Notes: generated by a model not told the origin, from the letters alone. A DNA stretch of 7,513 nucleotides from an uncultured Bacteroidota bacterium (GCA_903933995.1 CAIZMD010000248.1:1-7513), one strand, 5' to 3'; positions 1 through 5,835 are shown, counted from the stretch's first letter. Numbers and translations are program-made.

Positions 1-1653
1 CGCATTTTCAACAAAGCCATCAATTCTGAAAATGGACCAGTTGATTATGGCAAATTGCCTCAGGTTCAATTTAGAGACGTACAAAATAGGGTACAAGGTG
101 CTGAGCCTTCTAAAGTAAGTTTGACTAGCATTATGCCTGATATCACATCTAAAGGATATGTTGCTTACAATAGCTCACCTAAAGATTTGACAAGCATTAC
201 CAATGCAAAAGAAGTATTGGCCTTTGACTTCACTGCTAACAAAGAAGTAAAAGCGGTTGCTTTTGCTACTAAGACTTTGGGTGAATTGTATGACCACACC
301 AAACCAATCTGTGATCGCTTAAAAGGTGCCACATTGTTGGGTGTTGAAACCGTAAAAGTGCAGGGTCTTGAATTTATCAAGTACAGCATTAAAAACGAGA
401 ATGGTCAGAAAGAATATGCTACCAGCTTTAGTGTTGGTACCAAGGCTGGCAGACCAGACTTCTCTTTACAGTCTATCTACTTGACCCAGGATTATGCAAA
501 CGATGAAACCATGTACAACTTCCAATTATGGGCTGGTTCTACTTCATTGGTAACAGATATGGTTGCAGACATCTTAACTAAATTAAAAGCCATTGCTCCA
601 GTAAATGTGATCAAGTCTAGCGTATTACCTTCAACCTATGTTGAGTCTGGTAAGCGTGAAGGTCAGAACATTAACCTAGTAGTGAAAAATGCTACTCCTA
701 ATACCAGCGGTTACTTCAAATTAGAAGACAAAGCCACTGAAACAGCTGCAAGCACTGTGGTAAGGAATATTCCTTTCACCATCAATGCAAATGGTAAGTC
801 TAACGTAATCATCCCAATGGATGACAAATACGAAAGCACTTTGACCATGTATGTAGGTGGAGAAGTTAAAGACGTAGTTTATATGTCTGATGGTACTTGG
901 GCAGTTGATTACAACAAAGCAACAACCGTGTTGAGCAGCTTTAATGTGATCAATGATAGCAAACGCGCTTACAGTGCTGATGAATATCCTTTGTTCCGTA
1001 ATGTAGAATTGAAAGCCAATAGTTCAGACTATGTATCAGTTGTGAAATTGCTGAGAGGTGGTGGAGCTACAGCTGATCTGAATGCCTTTAAAGGACTGAA
1101 ATTCTCTGCAAGCGGTGGATATAACCTACACGTTACTTTGGTGAAAAATGGTATTGTTAACTATAATGATCAATATGCAGCCGATGTTCAACTAGAACTT
1201 GGTCAGCAGGATTACTATGTTGCTTTGGATAACTTCAAATCAGCGTCTACCAACGCCAAGATTGACGCCAAAGACATTACCAGCATCATTTTCACTGTAG
1301 AAGTAGGAACAGGCAGAAATAGCCCAATAACTACCACTATTGCTAATGTAGCCTTTACCAAAGAAGACCTGAACTACCTGAATAGTTTGGATGCCAAAGC
1401 GGTATCAGTTTATCCTAACCCAGTAACTGGTAATAGGATCACTGTTAACTTCAGCAGCGCTAAAGCAGCAGAGTTAAGCCTAAGGGTAACCGACATGAAT
1501 GGTAAAGTATTGACACTAAGACAAGTTCAAGCTGTAAAAGGCATGAATACGGTTCAAGTGCCTGTATCAAATGGTCTAACTGGTGTACACCTGATTTCAT
1601 TAGACGGTGCAGACATCAAGTACAAGACTACTAAAGTGATGATTGCAAACTAA
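1..1653 (+). CDS. T9SS type A sorting domain-containing secreted protein, 5' end missing
   Basis: This is the last 550 codons of a larger gene. The frame is open from base 1, so the TTG at 55 is an internal leucine, not a start. Residue numbers here count from base 1. The last ~80 residues form a T9SS type A sorting domain: the hallmark YPNPV is at 471-475, followed by alternating beta strands with an NGK turn near 500. Such domains direct export across the outer membrane and are usually removed or anchored at the cell surface. Residues ~340-455 alternate hydrophobic strands, with a 'FKGLKFSASG' strand near 363 and a closing 'TIANVAF' strand. They resemble a galactose-binding-like jelly roll (CBM11/CIA30 style); this is pattern resemblance only. 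Residues 1-330 match nothing I recognise, and no catalytic motif is visible. Any enzymatic domain would lie upstream of the window. The sorting domain call is firm; the function is unknown. Confidence 0.9.
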   Translation, partial: RIFNKAINSENGPVDYGKLPQVQFRDVQNRVQGAEPSKVSLTSIMPDITSKGYVAYNSSPKDLTSITNAKEVLAFDFTANKEVKAVAFATKTLGELYDHTKPICDRLKGATLLGVETVKVQGLEFIKYSIKNENGQKEYATSFSVGTKAGRPDFSLQSIYLTQDYANDETMYNFQLWAGSTSLVTDMVADILTKLKAIAPVNVIKSSVLPSTYVESGKREGQNINLVVKNATPNTSGYFKLEDKATETAASTVVRNIPFTINANGKSNVIIPMDDKYESTLTMYVGGEVKDVVYMSDGTWAVDYNKATTVLSSFNVINDSKRAYSADEYPLFRNVELKANSSDYVSVVKLLRGGGATADLNAFKGLKFSASGGYNLHVTLVKNGIVNYNDQYAADVQLELGQQDYYVALDNFKSASTNAKIDAKDITSIIFTVEVGTGRNSPITTTIANVAFTKEDLNYLNSLDAKAVSVYPNPVTGNRITVNFSSAKAAELSLRVTDMNGKVLTLRQVQAVKGMNTVQVPVSNGLTGVHLISLDGADIKYKTTKVMIAN

Positions 1654-1673
1654 TTACCCCTTTAACAAATACC

Positions 1674-1707
1674 AAACGGCCAGTAGCAATACTGGCCGTT
1701 TGCTTTT
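1674..1707 (+). terminator. Rho-independent terminator after the T9SS cargo gene
   Basis: A perfect 12-bp inverted repeat, AAACGGCCAGTA (1674-1685) and TACTGGCCGTTT (1690-1701), encloses a GCAA loop of the GNRA tetraloop type. It is followed by GCTTTT and lies 20 bases after the stop codon. The stem is symmetric with an A-rich left arm, but the minus strand has no gene to terminate here. Confidence 0.92.
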
Positions 1708-1809
1708 AGGAATTGGCTAGGTTAGGAAATTTAAGATGGGGTGGCCCGATGCTAAAAAAATAGATTTGTTTGGAAATGGATGGCAGAATCCAATGGATAA
1801 AGCCTAATT

Positions 1810-1881
1810 TTGCCCTTCCAAATGTGGAAAAACAGGAGAAATGGTGGTTTCCAAAAGGAATTGCCCCCCAAATGTGTAAAA
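1810..1881. repeat. Imperfect direct repeat pair upstream of the ribosomal protein promoter
   Basis: Two copies of a ~21-base element occur at 1810-1831 and 1861-1881. Both read TTGCCC, then a short C/T stretch, then AAATGTG, one variable base, and AAAA. They differ by one gap and two substitutions (TTCC against CCC, and G against T). The copies start 51 bases apart, about five helical turns, and the second ends 26 bases before the -33 element. The first copy contains a 5-bp inverted repeat that the second has lost. They could be an operator pair or a chance or decayed duplication; no known binding site is recognised. Confidence 0.5.
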
Positions 1882-1907
1882 TTTAAATAAAAAAAGGCGA
1901 TTAGGTA

Positions 1908-1937
1908 TTGGTATTTTGCTGCTTTTCCCTACCTTTG
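1908..1937 (+). promoter_or_regulatory. Bacteroidota-type promoter for rpmB-rpmG-DUF4295
   Basis: The -7 box TACCTTTG (1930-1937) matches the Bacteroidota consensus TAnnTTTG exactly. A -33 TTG sits at 1908-1910 with a 19-base spacer, the usual distance. The expected transcription start is about five to eight bases after the box. This leaves a leader of about 16-19 bases that is A-rich and has no Shine-Dalgarno sequence, as is normal in this phylum. Confidence 0.75.
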
Positions 1938-1960
1938 CCGTCCCGAAAAAAATTAGAGTC

Positions 1961-2197
1961 ATGGCAAGAGTATGTCAGGTTACAGGAAAAAAGCCACAAA
2001 CTGGTAATAGTGTTTCTCACTCAAACATTAAGACTAAGCGTCGTTTTCTACCAAATTTACAAACAAAGCGTTTCTTTTTTGCTGAAGAAGACCGTTGGGT
2101 TACCCTTAAGGTTTCTACTGATGCTTTAAGAACGATCAACAAGAATGGTCTTTCAACTGTGATCAAGGAATTGAGACTGAAAGGATCTAAGATCTAA
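1961..2197 (+). CDS. rpmB: 50S ribosomal protein L28 (bL28)
   Basis: This encodes bL28, a structural protein of the large ribosomal subunit. The 78-residue product begins MARVCQVTGKKPQTGN and continues with the family's KRRFLPN motif (32-38). It matches the well-known E. coli protein in length and in both motifs. The frame stays open upstream to an ATG at 1916, but that start would add 15 unrelated residues and lies upstream of the promoter's -7 box. The ATG at 1961 is therefore the start. Only one cysteine (Cys5) is present, so this is the zinc-free form without CxxC pairs. It is the first gene of a compact cluster, 28 bases before rpmG, and is probably co-transcribed with it from the promoter at 1908-1937. 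No Shine-Dalgarno sequence precedes the start. Confidence 0.97.
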   Translation: MARVCQVTGKKPQTGNSVSHSNIKTKRRFLPNLQTKRFFFAEEDRWVTLKVSTDALRTINKNGLSTVIKELRLKGSKI

Positions 2198-2225
2198 CTA
2201 TTAACAAAGAAAACTACCTAATACA

Positions 2226-2408
2226 ATGGCAAAGAAAGGTAACAGGGTTCAGGTGATCCTGGAATGCACAGAGCACAAGACCAGTGGAATGGCGGGTACA
2301 AGCCGTTATATCACTAAAAAGAACAAAAAGAATACCCCAGAGCGTATTGAACTGAAAAAGTACAATCCGATCTTGAAAAAAGTAACCGTTCATAAAGAAA
2401 TTAAATAG
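2226..2408 (+). CDS. rpmG: 50S ribosomal protein L33 (bL33)
   Basis: This encodes bL33, a small protein of the large ribosomal subunit near the E-site region. The 60-residue product starts MAKKGNRV. It carries the family pattern of an ILECTEHK strand (11-18), RYITKKNKKNTPERIELKKYNP-type core residues (27-48) and a basic tail ending HKEIK. The zinc-ribbon cysteines of the C+ form are mostly gone: Cys14 remains, its usual partner is His17, and the C-terminal pair is absent. I therefore expect no bound zinc. The gene lies 28 bases after rpmB and only 2 bases before the next start, so translation of the three genes is probably linked. No Shine-Dalgarno sequence is seen. Confidence 0.97.
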   Translation: MAKKGNRVQVILECTEHKTSGMAGTSRYITKKNKKNTPERIELKKYNPILKKVTVHKEIK

Positions 2409-2410
2409 TC

Positions 2411-2584
2411 ATGGCAAAAGCAGCTTCAAAAAACGCTAAAATTAAAGATGCTAAGGCTTCTGCCGAAGCAAAGAACTGGACCAAAGTTATCAAGGCCGTA
2501 AGAAGCCCAAAGACTGGCGCATACACTTTCAAGGAAGCGATTGTGCACAAGGATAAAGTGAAGGATTACTTATCTGAGAAATAA
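2411..2584 (+). CDS. DUF4295-type small basic protein, probable ribosomal protein bL38
   Basis: This 57-residue, lysine- and alanine-rich protein starts at the ATG two bases after the rpmG stop. The first ~20 residues (MAKAASKNAKIKDAKASAEA) look like a flexible basic tail. The rest contains TKVIKAVRSPKTGAYTFKE (24-42) and a charged end, VKDYLSEK (50-57). The SPKTGAYTFKE core and the position between rpmG and ftsY are what I know of the Bacteroidota-restricted DUF4295 family. A novel ribosomal protein named bL38 was reported in the Flavobacterium johnsoniae ribosome structure. I believe from memory, without being able to check, that it belongs to this family. Its placement in a ribosomal protein cluster, its size and its basic charge all fit a ribosomal protein. 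There are no cysteines, no signal peptide and no membrane segment. A hairpin terminator follows 20 bases later. Confidence 0.9.
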   Translation: MAKAASKNAKIKDAKASAEAKNWTKVIKAVRSPKTGAYTFKEAIVHKDKVKDYLSEK

Positions 2585-2604
2585 TTGGTACCCTAACAAT
2601 ATTG

Positions 2605-2636
2605 AAAAGCTTTCCCTTTTTTAGGGAAGGCTTTTT
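2605..2636 (+). terminator. Rho-independent terminator after the ribosomal protein cluster
   Basis: A 13-bp stem, AAAAGCTTTCCCT (2605-2617) with AGGGAAGGCTTTT (2623-2635), contains one T-G wobble and closes a five-T loop. It runs into TTTTTG. It lies 20 bases after the DUF4295 stop and 55 bases before ftsY, so it should largely separate ftsY from the ribosomal transcript. Any readthrough would still reach ftsY. Confidence 0.88.
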
Positions 2637-2690
2637 GTATTTAGTCTAGGCCAATAGGCAATTATCTTAAGCGAATCAACCATAACCTTT

Positions 2691-3653
2691 ATGAGCTTTT
2701 TAGGAAAACTGTTTGGGAAAAAAGAAAAAGAAAGTCTTGACCAAGGTTTACAAAAAACCAAGGAGGGATTTTTGGCCAAAATCACTAAAGCGATTGCTGG
2801 TAAAACCAGTATTGATGATGAGGTCTTGGATAATTTAGAAGAAGCCTTGGTTGGGGCCGATGTGGGAATTGAAACTACTATCCAAATTATTGAGCGCATT
2901 GAGAAAAGGGCCAAGACTGATAAATACCTCAACACGGCTGAACTAAACCGTATTTTACAGGAAGAAATCAAAGCCGTATTGGTAGATGCCCCTGAAGACG
3001 CATATAAAAGCTTTACAGCTCCTGCTGGTAAGAAACCCTATATAGTCTTGGTAGTTGGCGTAAATGGGGTAGGAAAGACTACCACCATTGGTAAACTTGC
3101 CTACCACTATAAAGCCGCTGGAATGAACGTTTTATTAGGCGCGGCCGATACTTTTAGAGCAGCTGCAGTTGATCAATTAACCATTTGGAGTGAAAGAGTA
3201 GGGGTGCCCATTGTGAAACAAGCCATGGGTTCAGACCCAAGTGCGGTAGCCTATGATACGGTTGCTTCTGCCATCGCCAAAGGCTCAGACGTGGTGTTAA
3301 TAGATACTGCTGGAAGGTTGCACAACAAATTGCACCTGATGGAAGAATTGAGTAAGATTAGAAGGGTAATTCAAAAACTGATTCCGGATGCACCCCATGA
3401 AGTGATGTTGGTATTAGATGGCTCAACTGGTCAGAATGCCGTTGAACAAGCCAGACAATTTACAGCCGCAACGGATGTAACGGCTTTGTCTATTACCAAA
3501 TTAGATGGAACTGCTAAAGGTGGGGTAGTATTGGCCATTGCCAATCAGTTTAAGATTCCTGTGAAATATATTGGTGTAGGAGAAAAAATTGAAGATTTAA
3601 TCTTGTTTGACAAGGATGAATTTGTAGATAGTTTATTTAAATTAGCGGACTAA
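2691..3653 (+). CDS. ftsY: Signal recognition particle receptor FtsY
   Basis: FtsY is the SRP receptor GTPase. It docks SRP-bound ribosomes at the inner membrane and resets the cycle by mutual GTP hydrolysis with Ffh. The 320-residue protein has an N-terminal amphipathic basic start (MSFLGKLFGKKEKE) that can bind membrane, a helical N domain (about 20-100) and a complete G domain. The G domain has the P-loop GVNGVGKTT (123-131), the SRP-GTPase insertion-box motif DTFRAAA (153-159), DTAGR (205-209), TKLDGTAKGG (269-278) and a closing GVGE (295-298). The long acidic A domain of E. coli FtsY is absent, as is common outside the enterobacteria. All catalytic motifs are intact. I see no convincing promoter in the 55 bases after the upstream terminator, so the source of its transcript is unclear. 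The next gene follows after 18 bases. Confidence 0.97.
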   Translation: MSFLGKLFGKKEKESLDQGLQKTKEGFLAKITKAIAGKTSIDDEVLDNLEEALVGADVGIETTIQIIERIEKRAKTDKYLNTAELNRILQEEIKAVLVDAPEDAYKSFTAPAGKKPYIVLVVGVNGVGKTTTIGKLAYHYKAAGMNVLLGAADTFRAAAVDQLTIWSERVGVPIVKQAMGSDPSAVAYDTVASAIAKGSDVVLIDTAGRLHNKLHLMEELSKIRRVIQKLIPDAPHEVMLVLDGSTGQNAVEQARQFTAATDVTALSITKLDGTAKGGVVLAIANQFKIPVKYIGVGEKIEDLILFDKDEFVDSLFKLAD

Positions 3654-3671
3654 AAAATCAAAATACTGATT

Positions 3672-4082
3672 ATGAAAAAAATCATTCTTGCATGCCTGCT
3701 TTTGGTAGGTGCTTCAACTGTTTCTAATGCTCAATTAGGTGACCTGACCAAACAAGCCAGTTCTTTGGCCGGTACTGCAGGTTTTGACGTAAACAAATTA
3801 ACCAGTGGCATCATGGGTAAATTAACTCCTGGTTTGGCTTTGACTGCTTTGCAGCAACCAAAAGTAACTGAAGTTGTTTCTGGATTCTTGGGTAAGAAAG
3901 CCAATATCCTAGGTTTGCTTAAATCTGATCCCGCTAAATATGCTAGCCAGTTTGGAACTTTGTTCAATGGCTTAAAAGGCGGTTTGGGTGGCATTTTGGG
4001 TAAGGATCAAATGACCAAGTTCTTGGGCATGAAACCAGCTACCAATAACCCAACCAACGTATTGTCTAACCTGTTCTACTAG
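3672..4082 (+). CDS. Small secreted glycine-rich protein of unknown function
   Basis: I do not recognise this 136-residue protein. It has a clear Sec signal peptide: a basic MKK start, a hydrophobic core (IILACLLLVGAS) and a likely signal peptidase I site after SNA at residue 20. The mature protein begins QLGDL. There is no cysteine after the cleavage site, so it is not a lipoprotein. The mature part is rich in Gly, Leu, Lys and Ala. It looks like short helices joined by glycines, with repeated LG/LK patterns such as FLGKKANILGLL (72-83) and LKGGLGGILGKD (100-111). It ends NLFY and has no T9SS sorting domain, so it is probably periplasmic or loosely outer-membrane associated. It starts 18 bases after ftsY with no terminator between, so the two are probably co-transcribed. 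Two hairpins follow its stop. The coding call is firm; the function is open. Confidence 0.85.
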   Translation: MKKIILACLLLVGASTVSNAQLGDLTKQASSLAGTAGFDVNKLTSGIMGKLTPGLALTALQQPKVTEVVSGFLGKKANILGLLKSDPAKYASQFGTLFNGLKGGLGGILGKDQMTKFLGMKPATNNPTNVLSNLFY

Positions 4083-4094
4083 GTAAAATAACTA

Positions 4095-4116
4095 CAATAA
4101 CCCCGGTTATTGTTTT
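4095..4116 (+). terminator. First terminator hairpin after the secreted protein gene
   Basis: A 7-bp stem, CAATAAC (4095-4101) with GTTATTG (4106-4112), closes a CCCG loop and is followed by TTTT. The stem is AT-rich, so it is weaker than the hairpin right after it and probably acts with it. Confidence 0.6.
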
Positions 4117-4120
4117 AACA

Positions 4121-4149
4121 TAAAAGCCGTCCGAATAGGGCGGCTTTTA
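4121..4149. terminator. Bidirectional terminator between convergent genes
   Basis: A 12-bp stem, TAAAAGCCGTCC (4121-4132) with GGGCGGCTTTTA (4138-4149), contains one T-G wobble and a GAATA loop. The A-rich outer left arm and T-rich outer right arm give a U-tract in either direction. It can therefore end the ftsY-side transcript on the plus strand and the 4218-4694 gene on the minus strand. Confidence 0.85.
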
Positions 4150-4217
4150 GCTTTTATAGGAATTCAGATCAATATCATATTGAAACTGAAAGAGTCTTAG
4201 CAAGCTTATTTAAAAGC

Positions 4218-4694
4218 TTAAAAAGTATATCTGATACCCAATCCTCCCCAGCCGCCCTGAAAATTGGGTTGGCTGATTAAGACAAAAGAAGGCTGCCAGT
4301 CAAAACTTAGGTTTAAGGGTGCACCTTTTACTTTATAATCTATACCTAATACGCCATCAATCCCCATGCTAAATCCTTCTGGGCGTACGCCAATATCTTG
4401 CCAATGATCGTTTCCAAATCCAAAGTGCCCACCACCTCCAATATACCATTGTAGTCCTTCTACGGAACCCAAGCTGTTATGGATTTCATAGAGTCCAGTA
4501 AATCGCACCATGTCTTTTGTAAAAAAGCCCAAACCTTCAATGGCTTGATTGCTTTTAAGAAAATGTTTCACACTAACGGCACCTGGATAAATTTTCACAC
4601 CCAAAGCGGTGGTATAATTACTGCCATTGTTCTGTTGTGCATGGATTGAAAGCATGCCCAATACAAAGCACACCAATAAAATCTGTTTTTTCAT
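4218..4694 (-). CDS. Small outer-membrane beta-barrel-like protein
   Basis: This 158-residue exported protein has a Sec signal peptide (MKKQILLVCFVLGMLSIHAQ, cut probably after HA at 18-19). The mature chain consists of short amphipathic strands with aromatic residues and glycines. Examples are ALGVKIYPGAVSVKHFL (30-46), LQWYIGGGGHFGFG (81-94), GIDGVLGIDYKV (112-123) and LNLSFDWQPSFVL (127-139). The protein ends GGLGIRYTF. A terminal phenylalanine after an alternating last strand is the usual recognition signal of the BAM outer-membrane assembly machinery. The size suggests about eight strands. I infer an outer-membrane barrel of unknown role. A structural protein, an adhesin-like protein or a porin-like protein are all possible, and no catalytic motif is seen. 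It is a single gene on this strand, sharing the terminator at 4121-4149. I found no convincing promoter box upstream of its start. Confidence 0.82.
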   Translation of the reverse strand: MKKQILLVCFVLGMLSIHAQQNNGSNYTTALGVKIYPGAVSVKHFLKSNQAIEGLGFFTKDMVRFTGLYEIHNSLGSVEGLQWYIGGGGHFGFGNDHWQDIGVRPEGFSMGIDGVLGIDYKVKGAPLNLSFDWQPSFVLISQPNFQGGWGGLGIRYTF

Positions 4695-4794
4695 GGATTG
4701 TTTTTGAATACACTCAAAAAATCATGCCAAACCCTGTTTTACCCCAATTGAAAGAATAGTTAAGATTTTCCTACGGGTCTTTTGGTTTATTATT

Positions 4795-4802
4795 TAGGTT
4801 TG
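4795..4802 (+). promoter_or_regulatory. -7 promoter box for the prenyl synthase gene, implying a leaderless transcript
   Basis: TAGGTTTG matches the Bacteroidota -7 consensus TAnnTTTG exactly and ends 4 bases before the ATG at 4807. No TTG lies at the expected -33 distance (ending about 4774), so that half is weak. With the usual distance from box to start point, transcription would begin at or within a few bases of the ATG. Confidence 0.5.
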
Positions 4803-4806
4803 TAGC

Positions 4807-5772
4807 ATGCATTCATTCAAAGAGTTAGTTCAGCAATTTGCCAATCATTTTGCGGTAAGACATTTTCCTCAGTCTCCTGCTAGTTTGTATGACCCAGGAG
4901 AGTATTTTCTAGCACTTGGTGGTAAAAGAGTAAGACCTGTCATGTGCTTAATGGGGAATGAGTTATTTGACAATATTCATGCAGATGCTTATTCCGTGGC
5001 TACGGCCATTGAGCTCTTTCATAATTTCACTTTGATCCATGACGATATTATGGACGCGGCACCACTTCGCAGGGGCATGGAGACCGTGCACAAAAAATAT
5101 GGCGATAGTACGGCCCTCTTAACAGGAGACGTAATGATGATTCAGGCTTATGAGTATTTGAATAAAATTCATCCATCGCATTTGCCACAGATTCTGCAAT
5201 TGTTTAACAAGACTGCAAGAGAGGTATGTGAAGGGCAGCAATTAGACATGGATTTTGAAAAACAAGAGCATGTTTCCTTGGATGAGTATTTACATATGAT
5301 CAGTTTAAAAACATCGGTGTTATTGGCGGCTAGTTTAGAAATGGGGGCCATACTGGGTGGCTCTGGTGGAGGTAATAGACAACACTTATATGCTTTTGGA
5401 AAGAATCTAGGAATTGCTTTTCAAATTCAAGATGATTATTTAGATGCCTTTGGCGATCCTGAAAAATTTGGAAAAGACGTTGGTGGCGATATTCGTCAGA
5501 ATAAAAAAACATTCCTCTTATTACACGCATTAGAAGTGGCTTCGCCTGAACAAAAAGCCCAATTACAACAATTGATGCTGGATAATCCTACAGATAAAGT
5601 ACAACAGGTCTTGGCCATTTTTAAAGCTTGCAACGTAGACCAATGGGCCAATGAACTCAAAGAAAAATATTTGCAAACAGCCCTACAACACTTAGAAGAT
5701 ATTGCAGTGGTCTCAACTAGAAAACAGCCATTAAAAGAATTAGCAGATTTTCTAATTCAAAGAGAACACTAA
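4807..5772 (+). CDS. trans-Isoprenyl diphosphate synthase (polyprenyl synthetase family, likely short chain)
   Basis: This cytoplasmic enzyme condenses isopentenyl diphosphate with allylic diphosphates to make linear prenyl diphosphates, which feed quinones, carotenoids or cell-wall carrier lipid. The 321-residue protein has all family motifs: GGKRVRP (38-44), the first aspartate-rich motif DDIMD (79-83) followed by RRG (88-90), GQQLD (143-147), KT (168-169), and FQIQDDYLD (205-213) with the second aspartate-rich motif. GDPEKFGKDVGGD follows at 216-228. Phe74, five residues before the first DDxxD, is a bulky residue at the position that caps chain length. Long-chain synthases such as E. coli IspB have a small residue there. 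With no two-residue insertion in DDxxD, this fits a C15-C20 product; the product is inferred. The start at 4807 gives a normal family N-terminus and has a -7 box directly upstream. It is divergent from the 4218-4694 gene. Confidence 0.95.
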   Translation: MHSFKELVQQFANHFAVRHFPQSPASLYDPGEYFLALGGKRVRPVMCLMGNELFDNIHADAYSVATAIELFHNFTLIHDDIMDAAPLRRGMETVHKKYGDSTALLTGDVMMIQAYEYLNKIHPSHLPQILQLFNKTAREVCEGQQLDMDFEKQEHVSLDEYLHMISLKTSVLLAASLEMGAILGGSGGGNRQHLYAFGKNLGIAFQIQDDYLDAFGDPEKFGKDVGGDIRQNKKTFLLLHALEVASPEQKAQLQQLMLDNPTDKVQQVLAIFKACNVDQWANELKEKYLQTALQHLEDIAVVSTRKQPLKELADFLIQREH

Positions 5773-5811
5773 TTATCCCAAAAACCATTCAGGTGTTTCC
5801 ATTTTTATCCA

Positions 5812-5819
5812 TTAATTTG
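5812..5819 (+). promoter_or_regulatory. Possible -7 promoter box for the permease gene
   Basis: TTAATTTG fits TAnnTTTG at all but the second position and ends 16 bases before the permease ATG, so it would give a leader of about 10 bases. No clear -33 TTG is present. No hairpin terminator is visible in the 63 bases after the prenyl synthase gene, so readthrough from that gene is the alternative. Confidence 0.35.
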
Positions 5820-5835
5820 AGGCAAACAATTACAC

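Larger units (their letters stand above)
1654..1960. other. 307-base intergenic region upstream of rpmB
   Basis: The first 54 bases hold the terminator of the preceding gene and the last 53 hold the rpmB promoter and leader. I see no credible coding frame or RNA gene between them. The middle contains short inverted repeats (TGGAT/ATCCA at 1777-1792, TTCCA/TGGAA at 1816-1829, TTCC/GGAA at 1849-1860) and one imperfect direct repeat, listed separately. The short inverted repeats are of a size expected by chance. Confidence 0.7.

Noticed and set aside
55..57. TTG as the start of the first coding region
   Set aside because: The frame is open from base 1 with ordinary coding composition, so the gene is truncated by the window edge.
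1916..1960. Upstream ATG extending rpmB by 15 residues
   Set aside because: The extension is not part of the bL28 family, and this ATG lies upstream of the -7 box, so it would not be on the mRNA.
1908..2129. 73-codon open frame overlapping rpmB in another frame
   Set aside because: It overlaps the certain rpmB gene and starts in the promoter; it is a shadow frame.
2621..2971. 116-codon minus-strand frame over the start of ftsY
   Set aside because: It is antisense to a certain gene, starts inside the ftsY coding region and shows no domain.
3731..3994. Minus-strand frame opposite the secreted protein gene
   Set aside because: It is antisense to a gene with a signal peptide and terminators, and its proline-rich composition is what the reverse of Gly-rich coding gives.
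4202..4219. AAGCTT...AAGCTT inverted repeat at the end of the minus-strand gene as its terminator
   Set aside because: The arms are only 6 bp and AT-rich and overlap the stop codon; the 12-bp hairpin at 4121-4149 is a much better terminator.
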